The notes: generated by a model not told the origin, from the sequence alone. Positions 35,843 through 45,033 are shown, numbered from the stretch's first letter. The stretch is DNA of 62,455 bases from Lutibacter sp. (GCF_013139515.1 NZ_WTAR01000085.1:1-62455), one strand, 5' to 3'. Translations and numbers: made by a program.

Positions 35843-37846
35843 TCAGTAGTTTAAAACTTTTACTATTTCAGAATACAATTTATTTTTTGGCAAATACATG
35901 TTTTCTAAATTTTTAGCGAATGGAATTGGTGTTTCAATACTACCAACTCTTTTTATAGGCGCATCTAAGTATTTAAAGCAGTTTTCGGTAATTAGTGCTG
36001 AAATATCTGAAGCAATGCCTCCAAATAATGTATCTTCTTGTAAAATTAAAACTCTTCCTGTTTTTTTAACTGAATTATAAATAGTGTTCGTATCTAAAGG
36101 TTGTAATGTTCTTAAATCAATTAAATCTACAGAAATATGATGCTCTTTTATTTCCTTTAACGCCCAATGAACACCTGCACCATAAGTTATAATGCTAATA
36201 TCATAACCTTCATTTAAAATTGCTGCTTTCCCAAGCGGAATTGTATAATAATCATCAGGAACTTCTTGATAAATTGAACGGTATAGTGCTTTATGTTCAA
36301 AAAATAGTACAGGATTTGTATCTTCAATAGCTGTAGCTAATAAACCTTTTGCATCATAAGGAAATGCAGGATATACAACTTTTAAACCTGGTGTTTTTGT
36401 AAACCAAGCTTCGTTTGTTTGACTGTGAAATGGTCCAGCACCAACATCTGCACCACAAGGCATTCTTAATACTATATCTGAATTTTGTCCCCAGCGATAA
36501 TATGATTTTGCTAATAAATTAATAACCGGATTAAATCCTGAAGTAATAAAGTCTGAAAATTGCAATTCAACTACAGATTTATAGCCATTTACTGAAAGGC
36601 CAAATGCAGCTTCAATAATTGAAGATTCACAAATTGGAGTATTTCTAACTCTTTCAGCTCCAAATTCTTCTAAAAAGCCCTCCGTTATTTTAAAAACTCC
36701 ACCATATTCTGCAATATCTTGCCCCATAATAACTAAGTTATCAAACTTATTCATACTTTGCTTAAGTCCTTGAGATATAGCATCAACAAACCTAATATTT
36801 GAAGTTTTAGTTAATGGTTTAGTTTCAATATAATTTACATGCTCATAAACATCACCCAATTCTTTTTCAAGTGTAGATGAAATTTCTTCTTCAGAAAAAG
36901 CAATTGATAAATGTTCTTTAATTTCTGAAACAATCTCTTGCTTAATTAATACTTCCATTTCTTCAGAAAGTATATTTTTTTTTCTTAAAAAATTTTGATA
37001 ATTTCTAACGGGGTCTTTAACAGCCCATCTTTCAAGTAATTCTGAAGGAACATATTTTGTGCCGCTTGCTTCTTCATGACCACGCATTCTAAAGGTTTTA
37101 AACTCAATAAGTACAGGTCTTGGATTTTCTCTTACACTTTTAGCAATGTCGCTTACTTTTGTATGAACTTCAAGAATATTATTACCATCAATTATATAGT
37201 TTTCCATACCATAACCAATGCCTTTATCTGCAATATTTTCACATTTAAATTGTTGACTTGAAGGTGTAGATAAACCATACCCATTACTCTCAACACAAAA
37301 TAAAACAGGTAAACTCCAAACTGCAGCTACATTTAAGGCTTCATGAAAATCACCCTCACTTGTGCCACCATCTCCAGAAAAAACTGCAGTTACTTTTTTC
37401 TCTTTTTTAAGTAAATCACCCAATGCAATACCATTAGCGACTCCTAATTGAGGTCCTAAATGGGAAATCATTCCTATAATATTAAATTCTTGGGTGCCAA
37501 AATGAAATGATCTATCTCTTCCATTTGTAAAGCCACTTTTTTTACCTTGCCATTGTGAAAAAAGCCTATGTAATGGTATATTTCTTGAAGTGAAAACACC
37601 TAAATTTCTGTGCATAGGCAAAATATATTCATCAAAATTTAGAGCATTTGCTACTCCAACAGCAATTGCTTCTTGCCCAATACTAGAAAACCATTTTGAA
37701 ATTTTTCCTTGCCGTAGAAGGATTAGCATTTTCTCCTCAATTAATCGAGGTTTTAATATAGATTTATATAAATCAATTAATTGCTTATTTGTGTAGTTGT
37801 TACAATTATAATCTATTGCTCCAACAATTGAATTTACTGACCTCAT
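35843..37846 (-). CDS. Fused alpha/beta E1 component of a branched-chain 2-oxoacid dehydrogenase
   Basis: Thiamine diphosphate enzyme of 667 residues that decarboxylates branched-chain (or similar) 2-oxoacids and passes the acyl group to an E2 lipoyl protein. The N-terminal half (about 20-330) is E1 alpha with GDGGTSEGDFHEAL (about 157-170) and ESNGYG for ThDP-Mg binding. The C-terminal half (about 345-667) is E1 beta, with IMGQDIAEYGG, ADVGAGPFHSQ and a transketolase C-domain. Fusion of the two subunits is common in Bacteroidota. E2 and E3 genes are not adjacent. The neighbouring Lrp regulator may control it. Confidence 0.9.
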   Translation of the reverse strand: MRSVNSIVGAIDYNCNNYTNKQLIDLYKSILKPRLIEEKMLILLRQGKISKWFSSIGQEAIAVGVANALNFDEYILPMHRNLGVFTSRNIPLHRLFSQWQGKKSGFTNGRDRSFHFGTQEFNIIGMISHLGPQLGVANGIALGDLLKKEKKVTAVFSGDGGTSEGDFHEALNVAAVWSLPVLFCVESNGYGLSTPSSQQFKCENIADKGIGYGMENYIIDGNNILEVHTKVSDIAKSVRENPRPVLIEFKTFRMRGHEEASGTKYVPSELLERWAVKDPVRNYQNFLRKKNILSEEMEVLIKQEIVSEIKEHLSIAFSEEEISSTLEKELGDVYEHVNYIETKPLTKTSNIRFVDAISQGLKQSMNKFDNLVIMGQDIAEYGGVFKITEGFLEEFGAERVRNTPICESSIIEAAFGLSVNGYKSVVELQFSDFITSGFNPVINLLAKSYYRWGQNSDIVLRMPCGADVGAGPFHSQTNEAWFTKTPGLKVVYPAFPYDAKGLLATAIEDTNPVLFFEHKALYRSIYQEVPDDYYTIPLGKAAILNEGYDISIITYGAGVHWALKEIKEHHISVDLIDLRTLQPLDTNTIYNSVKKTGRVLILQEDTLFGGIASDISALITENCFKYLDAPIKRVGSIETPIPFAKNLENMYLPKNKLYSEIVKVLNY

Positions 37847-37883
37847 TCATAAGAAATTATACTATAAATATACAAAATAAGAG

Positions 37884-37926
37884 TAAAAAAATACCTTATT
37901 AAAATAGAATTAATAAGGTGTTTTTT
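37884..37926 (-). terminator. Terminator after the Lrp-family gene
   Basis: ACCTTATTA (37893-37901) and TAATAAGGT (37911-37919) form a 9-bp stem, flanked by A7 on one side and T6 on the other, so it could work in both directions. It lies just past the Lrp gene's stop and upstream of the E1 gene. Confidence 0.75.
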
Positions 37927-37941
37927 CATTTATTATATAAA

Positions 37942-38421
37942 TTAAAGCTCTCTAAAAATAGAATGCATTAATCTAGTTTTATCATTAATACTTTCTTCCA
38001 ATGAAATCATTGTTTCAGTTCTAGAAACGCCATCAATATCATCTATTTCAAAAATAATTTCTTTAGCATGTGTAGTATCTTTCGCTCTAATTTTACAGAA
38101 AATATTATATTTTCCAGCAGTTATATAAGCAATAGTAATATTAGGTATTACAGCTAAATCCTTTATAACTTGCTTTGTTTTAGAGGTTTGGCTTAGGTAA
38201 ATACCTACGTGAGAGATAAATGAATATCCCATTTTTTCATAATCTAGTGTTAATGTAGACCCCTTAATAATACCTTCATCTTCCATCTTTTTTACTCTAA
38301 CATGGATGGTTCCGGCAGACACAACTAATTTTTTTGCTATATCTGTAAATGGGGTTCTAGCATTTTCAATAAGAATATCTAATATTTGATGATCAATTTC
38401 GTCTAGAATAAATTTTTTCAT
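37942..38421 (-). CDS. Lrp/AsnC-family transcriptional regulator
   Basis: A 159-residue amino-acid-responsive regulator. The N-terminal helix-turn-helix reads ILDILIENARTPFTDIAKKL... GTIHVRVKKMEDEGII (about 12-54), and the RAM ligand-binding domain follows (about 70-150; YITAGKYNIFCKIRA). Length is normal. It lies upstream of the fused E1 gene on the same strand but is separated by a terminator; branched-chain amino-acid control of that gene is plausible inference. Confidence 0.92.
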   Translation of the reverse strand: MKKFILDEIDHQILDILIENARTPFTDIAKKLVVSAGTIHVRVKKMEDEGIIKGSTLTLDYEKMGYSFISHVGIYLSQTSKTKQVIKDLAVIPNITIAYITAGKYNIFCKIRAKDTTHAKEIIFEIDDIDGVSRTETMISLEESINDKTRLMHSIFREL

Positions 38422-38491
38422 GGTGTTGTTTTATTAAAAAAATATAGATGAAGCAAATTTATTAAAAAAAAACGATAAATGAGTGTTATAT

Positions 38492-39604
38492 TTACGAATT
38501 TGATAATTTTAAATCCATAAAATTTAATTTTTTTGCATTTATTAGGTTATAAGTATAAAAACTTGACAATTCTCCTCTATTTTCTATGCATTTATACTTT
38601 ATAAGTTTATTGTTTTCTACTTTAAATTTATATTGTATGCCAATATCCTCAATAATTAGGGTGTTATTAAGACTTATTTTTAACTTTTTGTAGATAATAT
38701 CTAGAAATTTTGTATCATTATTTGGTATGTCAAAATACGGTTTATACTGTTTAAAATTTGAATTAGATGCAATGTAATATAAACCTTCAAAAAGTGCATA
38801 AAAATTAAATTTTCGTGTTATATCTCTATCTAAATCGTTTTTATAATGACCAGCTTCAATTAATATAGTGTTATAACCCAATTTCTGAAAATTATCACCT
38901 GTTGCTGTTGGGTAAAATTCATCCGTATATCTTCCTATTTGATTTGGTATTATTTGCTGAAGTAAATTATTCATAGCTACAATAACACTCATGGTCTCTT
39001 TGCGGCCTTCGGTTAGCGTTCTCTCTAAATCTTCAGAAGGTGCTAAAAATGAAATAGTAGCGGGATTTTGAGTTCCTTCAACATTAAAAATAGATCTCTG
39101 GTCATGTAAATTAAAACAGAAATTAGGTTTAAGCTTATCTAAAGTATTACGCAAGATGTTGCTCTCAATAGCTATTCTCTCCACAGCATCTCTATTTAAA
39201 TCAACACCATTCTCGTTTTCTCTTGTAAAGTTAATAGCTCCATCAGGGTTTAATAAAACGATAAATTCCAAAGTACAATTCGTTAAAATTAAATTTACAA
39301 TAGCTACTAATTTTAATGGTGGATTTTCAAAAAAGCGAAATAAATCAAATAAGGCTTTAGTACCTGTGCTCTCATTTCCATGCATTTGAGACCAACTAAG
39401 TACTTTTTTTTCACCTTTCCCTATCGAGATTTTATAAATTTCAATTCCATTTTCTGAATAACCAATTACTTCTTTTTTAAATATACTAGATAAATTATCA
39501 ATTAAAGGTTTGATATTCTCAAATAAAACCCTTCTACCTTTTAATTTATTTTCAAAATTTAATAAGTACCAAGCTTCAAGTTCTTTCAAATTATTCTTTA
39601 TCAT
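38492..39604 (-). CDS. M14-family zinc carboxypeptidase
   Basis: A 370-residue metallopeptidase without a signal peptide. Zinc ligands are in QMHGNESTG (His and Glu, about 74-77) and FNLHDQR (His about 166); an Arg/Asn pair lies in NGVDLNRDA (about 130-138) and the catalytic Glu is probably in ILIEAGHY (about 245). It is the type of cytoplasmic M14 enzyme found in Bacteroidota. The promoter has -7 box TACATTTG five bases before ATG, inside a dyad of the TTTACAnnTGTAAA type shared with the divergent XRE gene, so it is probably that regulator's target. Confidence 0.88.
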   Translation of the reverse strand: MIKNNLKELEAWYLLNFENKLKGRRVLFENIKPLIDNLSSIFKKEVIGYSENGIEIYKISIGKGEKKVLSWSQMHGNESTGTKALFDLFRFFENPPLKLVAIVNLILTNCTLEFIVLLNPDGAINFTRENENGVDLNRDAVERIAIESNILRNTLDKLKPNFCFNLHDQRSIFNVEGTQNPATISFLAPSEDLERTLTEGRKETMSVIVAMNNLLQQIIPNQIGRYTDEFYPTATGDNFQKLGYNTILIEAGHYKNDLDRDITRKFNFYALFEGLYYIASNSNFKQYKPYFDIPNNDTKFLDIIYKKLKISLNNTLIIEDIGIQYKFKVENNKLIKYKCIENRGELSSFYTYNLINAKKLNFMDLKLSNS

Positions 39605-39605
39605 G

Positions 39606-39643
39606 GTTACAAATGTAAATAACTATTAGTTTACAATTGTAAC
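39606..39643. promoter_or_regulatory. Paired operator dyads over the M14 promoter
   Basis: GTTACAAATGTAAA (39606-39619) and TTTACAATTGTAAC (39630-39643), two near-palindromes with centres 24 bases apart, start next to the M14 ATG. On the minus strand the first contains the -7 box TACATTTG. The same motif occurs twice at the XRE promoter. Confidence 0.7.
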
Positions 39644-39862
39644 GATACATTAGTAGATTATATTATACATATGTGAACACTAGATAGCTGTTCTTGTATG
39701 TTTGTGACTAGCGGAGTTACTTCTGTATAACTTATATCTATATCTTCGCACTAAATATCTATACAAAAGCAACATAGAGCACCTAATCTAACTTGCTAGT
39801 TTAATCATTAAGTTGAAAAAACATCCTTATTTTTCCGAAATTTTGTGGATTAAATCAAAAAG

Positions 39863-39901
39863 GTTACATTTGTAATGTTAAATATAATTTACAATGGTAA
39901 A
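39863..39901. promoter_or_regulatory. Paired operator dyads over the XRE promoter and start codon
   Basis: GTTACATTTGTAAT (39863-39876), containing the -7 box TACATTTG (39865-39872), and TTTACAATGGTAAA (39888-39901), covering the ATG at 39894. Centres are 25 bases apart. The arrangement is what an autorepressed XRE gene would show. Between the two operator pairs (39644-39862) I see nothing else. Confidence 0.7.
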
Positions 39902-40283
39902 CATAGAGGGTTTTTCAAAAAGGTTAGTTATTATTATGAATTACTATGATTTATCAGCCGCTTCGCTTGCTGAAAAAATTAATGTACAACGATCAAGTAT
40001 ATCACATTTACTTTCTGGAAGAAATAAACCTAGTTTAGATTTTGTTCTTAAAATTTTAAAAGCATTTCCTGAAGTAGAATTGTATTGGCTGTTAAATGGC
40101 TCTGGAGAATTTCCAAAGAAAGAAAAGCAACTTGAGCAGACTCCTACTCTCTTTTCTATTAAAGAACAGAATTCTACTAATGAGAATACTTCAAAAATAA
40201 TTGAGAAATCTGCACAGGAAGGGGAAATTGAGAGAATTGTTATTTTTTATAAAGATGGTACTTTTAAAAACTACAACCCATAA
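39894..40283 (+). CDS. XRE/Cro-type helix-turn-helix regulator
   Basis: A 129-residue regulator. The helix-turn-helix (about 8-66) reads ASLAEKINVQRSSISHLLSG RNKPS in its core, followed by ELYWLLNGSGEF, typical of phage-repressor-like regulators in Bacteroidota. The C-terminal half is charged and low in structure (about 75-115), ending IVIFYKDGTFKNY, a motif I have seen in similar proteins. It is divergent from the M14 gene and both promoters carry the same dyads. Start at 39894 keeps the HTH complete; the ATG lies inside an operator copy. Confidence 0.88.
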   Translation: MVNIEGFSKRLVIIMNYYDLSAASLAEKINVQRSSISHLLSGRNKPSLDFVLKILKAFPEVELYWLLNGSGEFPKKEKQLEQTPTLFSIKEQNSTNENTSKIIEKSAQEGEIERIVIFYKDGTFKNYNP

Positions 40284-40285
40284 AA

Positions 40286-40316
40286 AAAAGGCTTCTACAT
40301 AAATTAGAAGCCTTTT
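40286..40316. terminator. Bidirectional terminator between the XRE and M1 peptidase genes
   Basis: AAAAGGCTTCTA and TAGAAGCCTTTT form a 12-bp stem (8 bp of mixed sequence plus A/T tracts) around CATAAAT. It lies between convergent genes and can end transcripts from both sides. Confidence 0.9.
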
Positions 40317-40336
40317 ATAAATCTAAAGGGTATTTC

Positions 40337-42772
40337 TTATTCAATTAATTTTGCCATTCCCGTTTTCAAAATTAATATCAACTCATCTTTATTCGTATTA
40401 GTAGATTGTTGCTGTGCATACACTAGTTGGTTAATCATATTTACAGCCATTTTATCGAAATTATATTTTTTGTACTGCAAGCCTAATTTTACAAAATCGT
40501 TAGTAAGATTTGTGATAGCTTCTTTATTATCACTTTCCGCAATCCATTTAAAAGCCTGAGTATATAACTGCTGTGTTCTTTTATTATCAGACAAAAACAT
40601 TCCTTTTAATACGTGTTTTGCAATAAAAGGCAATTTAGATTTGTCCTGTTCGCTAATGTAAATATTAGTAATAGCATCCGCTAAATGCTTTTTAATATCA
40701 GCATTTAAAGAGTTCACTTTATTTATAGTGGTTTGTTTATCAATTTGATATAATGAAATTAGAGAACTACCTGTTATAGCATATGATTCACTATTCATTC
40801 CTTTTAAAAATAAAGGCTTATATATTGGGTCTACTAATTTCCCTAGAACACCAATAGCTGCAGCTTTAACCAATGTTTTTTTATCAGAATTTGCTAACTT
40901 TTCAATTTTAGCTATTGCTTCTTTTTTATAATATTTTTGAAATAAATCAATACTTTCTAGCGCTAAGACTCTTAATTCATAATAAGGATCGTCTAGTGCT
41001 TTAATTAATGTACTAAAAGCATCTTTGTTAGTTTGTTCTTTCGCGATTTCTTCAATAGCCTGTCTTCTATCTATATAATGAGGCGCATTATTGTATTGAA
41101 AAATATAATTCTCTAGCGTTTTTTTATCTGTTATTTCAGCTAAAAGAACATGTTTAACATCAATATTGATTAGTTTAGGCAGCTTATTAAACGGGAATGT
41201 AAATGAATTCTGTTTATTATCTATCCAAACATTGTGAGTTAATTTTCTTCCAGCCTCATAAATATCTATTGATAATGGGAATTGAAATACTTTACCTTGC
41301 TGATTTGTATTAACCGTTACAGTTTGGTTTAGAGTATTATAGTCATACGTTACATTTAACTTAATATGTCCATTTCCAAAATACCATTGGTTAAAAAACC
41401 AGTTTAAATCTTTCCCACCCACTTTTTCAAAAGCTAAACGCAAATCATGTGCTTCAGCGGTTCCAAATTTATGTTCAGTTAAATAAGTGTTTATACCTTG
41501 AAAAAAAGCTTCATCACCTAAATAATTTCTTAACATATGAAGAATTGCATTTCCTTTATGATAACTCACAGGATCAAACATATGTTCTTTATCTTCATAA
41601 TAAAAGCGTACTAAATCCTTATCTTCACTTTGACTTTCTAAATACACTTTAACATCATCATACATATGAGCAGCTGCTTTGTCTGCTCCATATTTATACT
41701 CATACCATAAGTATACGCTATAGGTTGCAAACGACTCATTTACAGTTAAATTAGACCAACTTTCAGTAGTTACTAAATCTCCAAACCAGTGGTGAAATAA
41801 TTCATGCGCAATGGTTCCCTCCCATTCATTATTGTCAATTAACTGGCCTTTTTTTTGTTGCGCATCTTCTCCATGAACAACAGCTGTGGTATTTTCCATA
41901 GCGCCACTAACATAATCTCTAACAACTATTTGACTGTATTTATCCCAAACATAAGGTACGCCTGTAATTTCAGAAAAGAAAGTCATCATTTCCGGAGTTA
42001 AACCAAAAATATCTTTTGCTACGTTTTCATATTCAGGCTCAACGTAATAATTTACATCTAAACCATTCCAAGAGTCTTCTACAATGCTAAAATCTCCAAC
42101 ACCCATAAAAAATAAGTAAGGCGCGTGTTTTTGATTCATCTTCCAATAATCAGTTCTTGTTCCGTTTGTATTCTCCGTTTGACTTTTTAAAATTCCGTTA
42201 GAAAGTGTCACAAACTTTGAAGGAACAGTCATGTAAATTTCTTGAGTGGTTTTTTGGTTAGGAGAATCTATTGTAGGAAACCAACAACTACTTGCTTCCG
42301 TTTCTCCTTGCGTCCATATTTGAGTAGGTTTTTCTAGGTCTTCATCCTTTGGGTCTATAAAATACAACCCTTTTGCATCTGTAATTACTTTACTTCCCTT
42401 TTGTTTCACTTTTTCTGGGTTTGCAATGTACTTTATGTAAAGTGTATATTCTTCTCCTTTTTTGTAGGTTTTATCTAGATCAATTATCAACTCATTATCT
42501 GAATAATTATAAGGAGCCTTTACACCGTTTATTGATATTTCATGAATTTTAAACGCCTTAGCATCTAAAACAACTTTGTTTGTACTATAAAAATGAGGAG
42601 TTAAAGTTACCCAGGCTTCACCGTTCATTTGGCTTTCTTCAAAATTGAAGTCAACTTTTAGTTTGATGTGTACTAGATTGTTAATTTTTTCTCTTTCTCC
42701 TCTGTATACTTTTTCTTGAGCATTTGCAATTACTGAAACCAGTAAAATAAGAGCGAATAGTAAATTTTTCAT
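40337..42772 (-). CDS. M1-family aminopeptidase, exported
   Basis: Zinc aminopeptidase of 811 residues that trims peptides from the N terminus. It has a signal peptide (MKNLLFALILLVSVIANAQ), an M1 N-terminal beta domain, the exopeptidase motif GAMENTT (about 290), the zinc site HELFHHWFGD (about 321-330) and the second Glu in NESFATY about 19 residues on. A HEAT-like helical region (about 570-810) ends the protein. Length fits periplasmic or outer-membrane-associated peptidases of Bacteroidota. It is transcribed alone. Confidence 0.93.
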   Translation of the reverse strand: MKNLLFALILLVSVIANAQEKVYRGEREKINNLVHIKLKVDFNFEESQMNGEAWVTLTPHFYSTNKVVLDAKAFKIHEISINGVKAPYNYSDNELIIDLDKTYKKGEEYTLYIKYIANPEKVKQKGSKVITDAKGLYFIDPKDEDLEKPTQIWTQGETEASSCWFPTIDSPNQKTTQEIYMTVPSKFVTLSNGILKSQTENTNGTRTDYWKMNQKHAPYLFFMGVGDFSIVEDSWNGLDVNYYVEPEYENVAKDIFGLTPEMMTFFSEITGVPYVWDKYSQIVVRDYVSGAMENTTAVVHGEDAQQKKGQLIDNNEWEGTIAHELFHHWFGDLVTTESWSNLTVNESFATYSVYLWYEYKYGADKAAAHMYDDVKVYLESQSEDKDLVRFYYEDKEHMFDPVSYHKGNAILHMLRNYLGDEAFFQGINTYLTEHKFGTAEAHDLRLAFEKVGGKDLNWFFNQWYFGNGHIKLNVTYDYNTLNQTVTVNTNQQGKVFQFPLSIDIYEAGRKLTHNVWIDNKQNSFTFPFNKLPKLINIDVKHVLLAEITDKKTLENYIFQYNNAPHYIDRRQAIEEIAKEQTNKDAFSTLIKALDDPYYELRVLALESIDLFQKYYKKEAIAKIEKLANSDKKTLVKAAAIGVLGKLVDPIYKPLFLKGMNSESYAITGSSLISLYQIDKQTTINKVNSLNADIKKHLADAITNIYISEQDKSKLPFIAKHVLKGMFLSDNKRTQQLYTQAFKWIAESDNKEAITNLTNDFVKLGLQYKKYNFDKMAVNMINQLVYAQQQSTNTNKDELILILKTGMAKLIE

Positions 42773-42838
42773 TCGGAATATTTTATTTTAAGATTTCAAA
42801 AATACTATTTTAATTGCTTTAAGTAGTTAATAGGACGT

Positions 42839-42868
42839 TAAAAAGCCATACGTATCAGGTATGGCTTT
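42839..42868 (-). terminator. Terminator of the sigma/DUF4252 operon
   Basis: AAAGCCATAC and GTATGGCTTT form a 10-bp stem with a 7-base loop; on the minus strand it is followed by a T-run. It lies 23 bases beyond the stop of the last DUF4252 gene. Confidence 0.85.
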
Positions 42869-42890
42869 AATTTTGATATTTTATTGAAGT

Positions 42891-43439
42891 TTATTTTATG
42901 CTGCTTAATAGACTTCCAAGTTGTTTTAATTGTGCTGAATCATCATCCATTTTAATATCTTGAGTTAATTTTAGAATGGCTGCCGGATTCATATTTTCAC
43001 CAATAACTCTAACAACTGCAAAACCTTTTTCATTGTCTGCTCCAAAAATCACTACTTCATCAATAGCGTCTTCTTCACCCAAGTAATTTACTGTAACATT
43101 ACTTTTTCCCATATTCATACGAACTAATTGTTTGTATTTAGGATTTTTAAGAATGGCTTTTACTTTTGCTTTTTCAGAAGTGTACAAATCATTATTTGTT
43201 TCATTCAACTGTAAAGCTAAAAAATTCACTTTTTTAATTGTTTCTAAAGCATTTTTCACATCATCAGAAACTTCAGTTTCTTTTAATTGTAGGATACTTG
43301 AAGGTAAATCTATAGAAATAAATTCACTGTTTTCTTTACTATCTACATAATACTTTTGTAATGAAGGATTAGTATCACAAGCTATTGTTAGTAAAACTAC
43401 TGCAATAACCAATCCTGAAATTTTTATAAAATTTTTCAT
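42891..43439 (-). CDS. DUF4252-type lipoprotein
   Basis: A 182-residue lipoprotein (lipobox TIAC, Cys21) of the DUF4252 kind, with a mixed alpha/beta mature domain. It is the last gene of a four-gene unit headed by an ECF sigma factor, one base after the other DUF4252 gene. The two share the same plan (a helix-rich front, then KVKAILKNPKYKQLV or its equivalent, then VVIFGADNEKGFAVVRV). Function is unknown; they may be the envelope output or sensor of the sigma system. Confidence 0.82.
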   Translation of the reverse strand: MKNFIKISGLVIAVVLLTIACDTNPSLQKYYVDSKENSEFISIDLPSSILQLKETEVSDDVKNALETIKKVNFLALQLNETNNDLYTSEKAKVKAILKNPKYKQLVRMNMGKSNVTVNYLGEEDAIDEVVIFGADNEKGFAVVRVIGENMNPAAILKLTQDIKMDDDSAQLKQLGSLLSSIK

Positions 43440-43440
43440 T

Positions 43441-43968
43441 TTATTGTTTTTTTACTTTTATACCGCTATTAGGAATATGCGCTTCTGTAAGTTTAGATAT
43501 TTTATTTAAATCTATATCTCCAGTTAATGATAAAATTACAGATTCTGCTTTAATTTCGTTATTGTATTTTTCAATACCACTAACATACATTAGCAATTCA
43601 CTTACGTGATCATCATCTTTACCACTTCTAATGTAAATTTTTACTTTAGTGTCTTTTTCTTTAACCCTCATTAACTCTGTTAATTTTTCAGATTTCAAAT
43701 ATTTAGTAACTACATTACCCATTTGATCTGCGATATCTGAATTGTCAGTTGTAAAAACTCTAAAAGAATTTAAGCCTTTTATCATATCAAAATATTCAGC
43801 ACCTTCTTCTCCTCCACTTTTAAATTTAGCAAGCATTTTAAATGCTTCCTTGGTAACTACTACTGTAGTAACGTCATCCATATCTTCAAATTTGTCAAAA
43901 ATTGAACTTTGCGCATAATTTGTAAATGGTATTATTGCGATTGCAATTAATAAAATTATTTTTTTCAT
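43441..43968 (-). CDS. DUF4252-type exported protein
   Basis: A 175-residue protein with signal peptide MKKIILLIAIAIIPFTNYAQ; the frame extends further upstream, but ATG at 43968 puts the signal at the N terminus and avoids overlap with the preceding gene. The mature part shows the DUF4252 pattern (MDDVTTVVVTKEAFKMLAKF, LMYVSGIEKYN). Unlike its neighbour it has no lipobox, so one paralogue is probably periplasmic and the other membrane-anchored. Confidence 0.8.
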   Translation of the reverse strand: MKKIILLIAIAIIPFTNYAQSSIFDKFEDMDDVTTVVVTKEAFKMLAKFKSGGEEGAEYFDMIKGLNSFRVFTTDNSDIADQMGNVVTKYLKSEKLTELMRVKEKDTKVKIYIRSGKDDDHVSELLMYVSGIEKYNNEIKAESVILSLTGDIDLNKISKLTEAHIPNSGIKVKKQ

Positions 43969-43972
43969 TTCT

Positions 43973-44398
43973 TTACTTTTTAGGTTGTTTAAAAATTTTG
44001 TTTGTTGTGTCTTCAAAACGTTGCAATTGTGCAATTGCTACATTTCCTTTGTTTAAATTTGTTGAAAGCAGTTCTAATGCGTCTATAGTTTCCGCATAAA
44101 CTCTTTCAGCTTTTCTTTGTTGAATATTTTCATATCCATTGTAAACACTTACTAGTAATACTACTGAAGCTGCTACTGTTAACCATTTCCAACTCTTCTT
44201 TTGACTGTTTAATTGAATGGTTTTTGTATATCGCTCATTTTTACTAGTTGAAAAATAACCGAATATCGCTTGATATCCTTCTAAATGTGGCGCTACGCTT
44301 CCGTTTGAAAAATAGTTTTTCAACTCTTTTTCTTCTGCAATTGTAGTTTCTGCATTTTCATATTTTTCCAACAACTTTTCTATGTTAGCTAATTCCAT
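43973..44398 (-). CDS. Single-pass membrane protein, putative anti-sigma factor
   Basis: A 141-residue protein with a cytoplasmic N-terminal helical part (about 1-68), one membrane helix (WLTVAASVVLLVSVYNGY, about 71-88) and a short periplasmic tail. It overlaps the sigma factor gene by 14 bases, as anti-sigma genes usually do. The N-terminal part lacks a clear ZAS zinc motif, so the assignment rests on size, topology and position. Confidence 0.7.
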   Translation of the reverse strand: MELANIEKLLEKYENAETTIAEEKELKNYFSNGSVAPHLEGYQAIFGYFSTSKNERYTKTIQLNSQKKSWKWLTVAASVVLLVSVYNGYENIQQRKAERVYAETIDALELLSTNLNKGNVAIAQLQRFEDTTNKIFKQPKK

Positions 44399-44894
44399 AT
44401 TTGTGTTGTTTTAATAATTGTTCTCTAATTGTTTTTCTGGCTCTGGATAATGTAACTCTAATTGCTGTTGGTTTTAAATTCAACATTTTGGCAATTTCAT
44501 CAAATTCGTATTCTTCAATATCTCTAAGCTGTATAATTAATTTTTGTTGCTCTGGTAAGTTTTCAATTAATTCATGAACTTTACTTACACTGTCATTAAG
44601 TTCCACCTGCCTATCTAAAGACGTATTATTTTCTTTATAATTACTATGAACCAATTTTAAATTACTTGCTTGTTTTGATTTTAATCTGTCAAAACAATAA
44701 TTTTTTGTCATAGTCATTGCAAAAGCTTCAATACTTTTGTATTCTTTTAATTTTTCTTTATTTCTCCATAACTTAAAAAGCAACTCTTGTGTGGCGTCTT
44801 CAGCTTCTTCAGTAGATACAAGTAGTCTTTTCGCTACACGAAATACTTTATCTTTAAAGGGCATTACAGTTTTCAAAAACTCAGACTGTTTCAT
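44385..44894 (-). CDS. ECF-type RNA polymerase sigma factor
   Basis: A 169-residue sigma-70 family factor. Region 2 (about 8-75; KDKVFRVAKRLLVSTEEAEDATQELLFKLW) and region 4 (about 110-165; LPEQQKLIIQLRDIEEYEFDEIAKMLNLKP) are both present, with no extra domains. It leads the operon with the membrane protein and two DUF4252 genes. A 9-bp inverted pair in front of it (44926-44965) may be part of an autoregulated promoter. Confidence 0.92.
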   Translation of the reverse strand: MKQSEFLKTVMPFKDKVFRVAKRLLVSTEEAEDATQELLFKLWRNKEKLKEYKSIEAFAMTMTKNYCFDRLKSKQASNLKLVHSNYKENNTSLDRQVELNDSVSKVHELIENLPEQQKLIIQLRDIEEYEFDEIAKMLNLKPTAIRVTLSRARKTIREQLLKQHKYGIS

Positions 44895-44925
44895 TTTAAG
44901 TTTGGTTACAACATTTTTTTTGCTG

Positions 44926-44965
44926 CTGTTACAATTATGACGAGCAAGTTTCGTTTTTGTAACAG
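44926..44965. promoter_or_regulatory. Inverted repeat between the sigma factor and S41 peptidase genes
   Basis: CTGTTACAA (44926-44934) and TTGTAACAG (44957-44965) are perfect inverted copies 22 bases apart, between two divergent genes. On the minus strand TGTTACAAAAA is followed 16 bases later by CGTC, which resembles ECF -35/-10 elements. A sigma- or regulator-dependent promoter for one or both genes is possible. Confidence 0.5.
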
Positions 44966-45033
44966 TTGCATGTAAATTTGTAATAATAATTAATATATTG
45001 CGACAAATTATTTAGCAAAAATAAACTTAAAAT

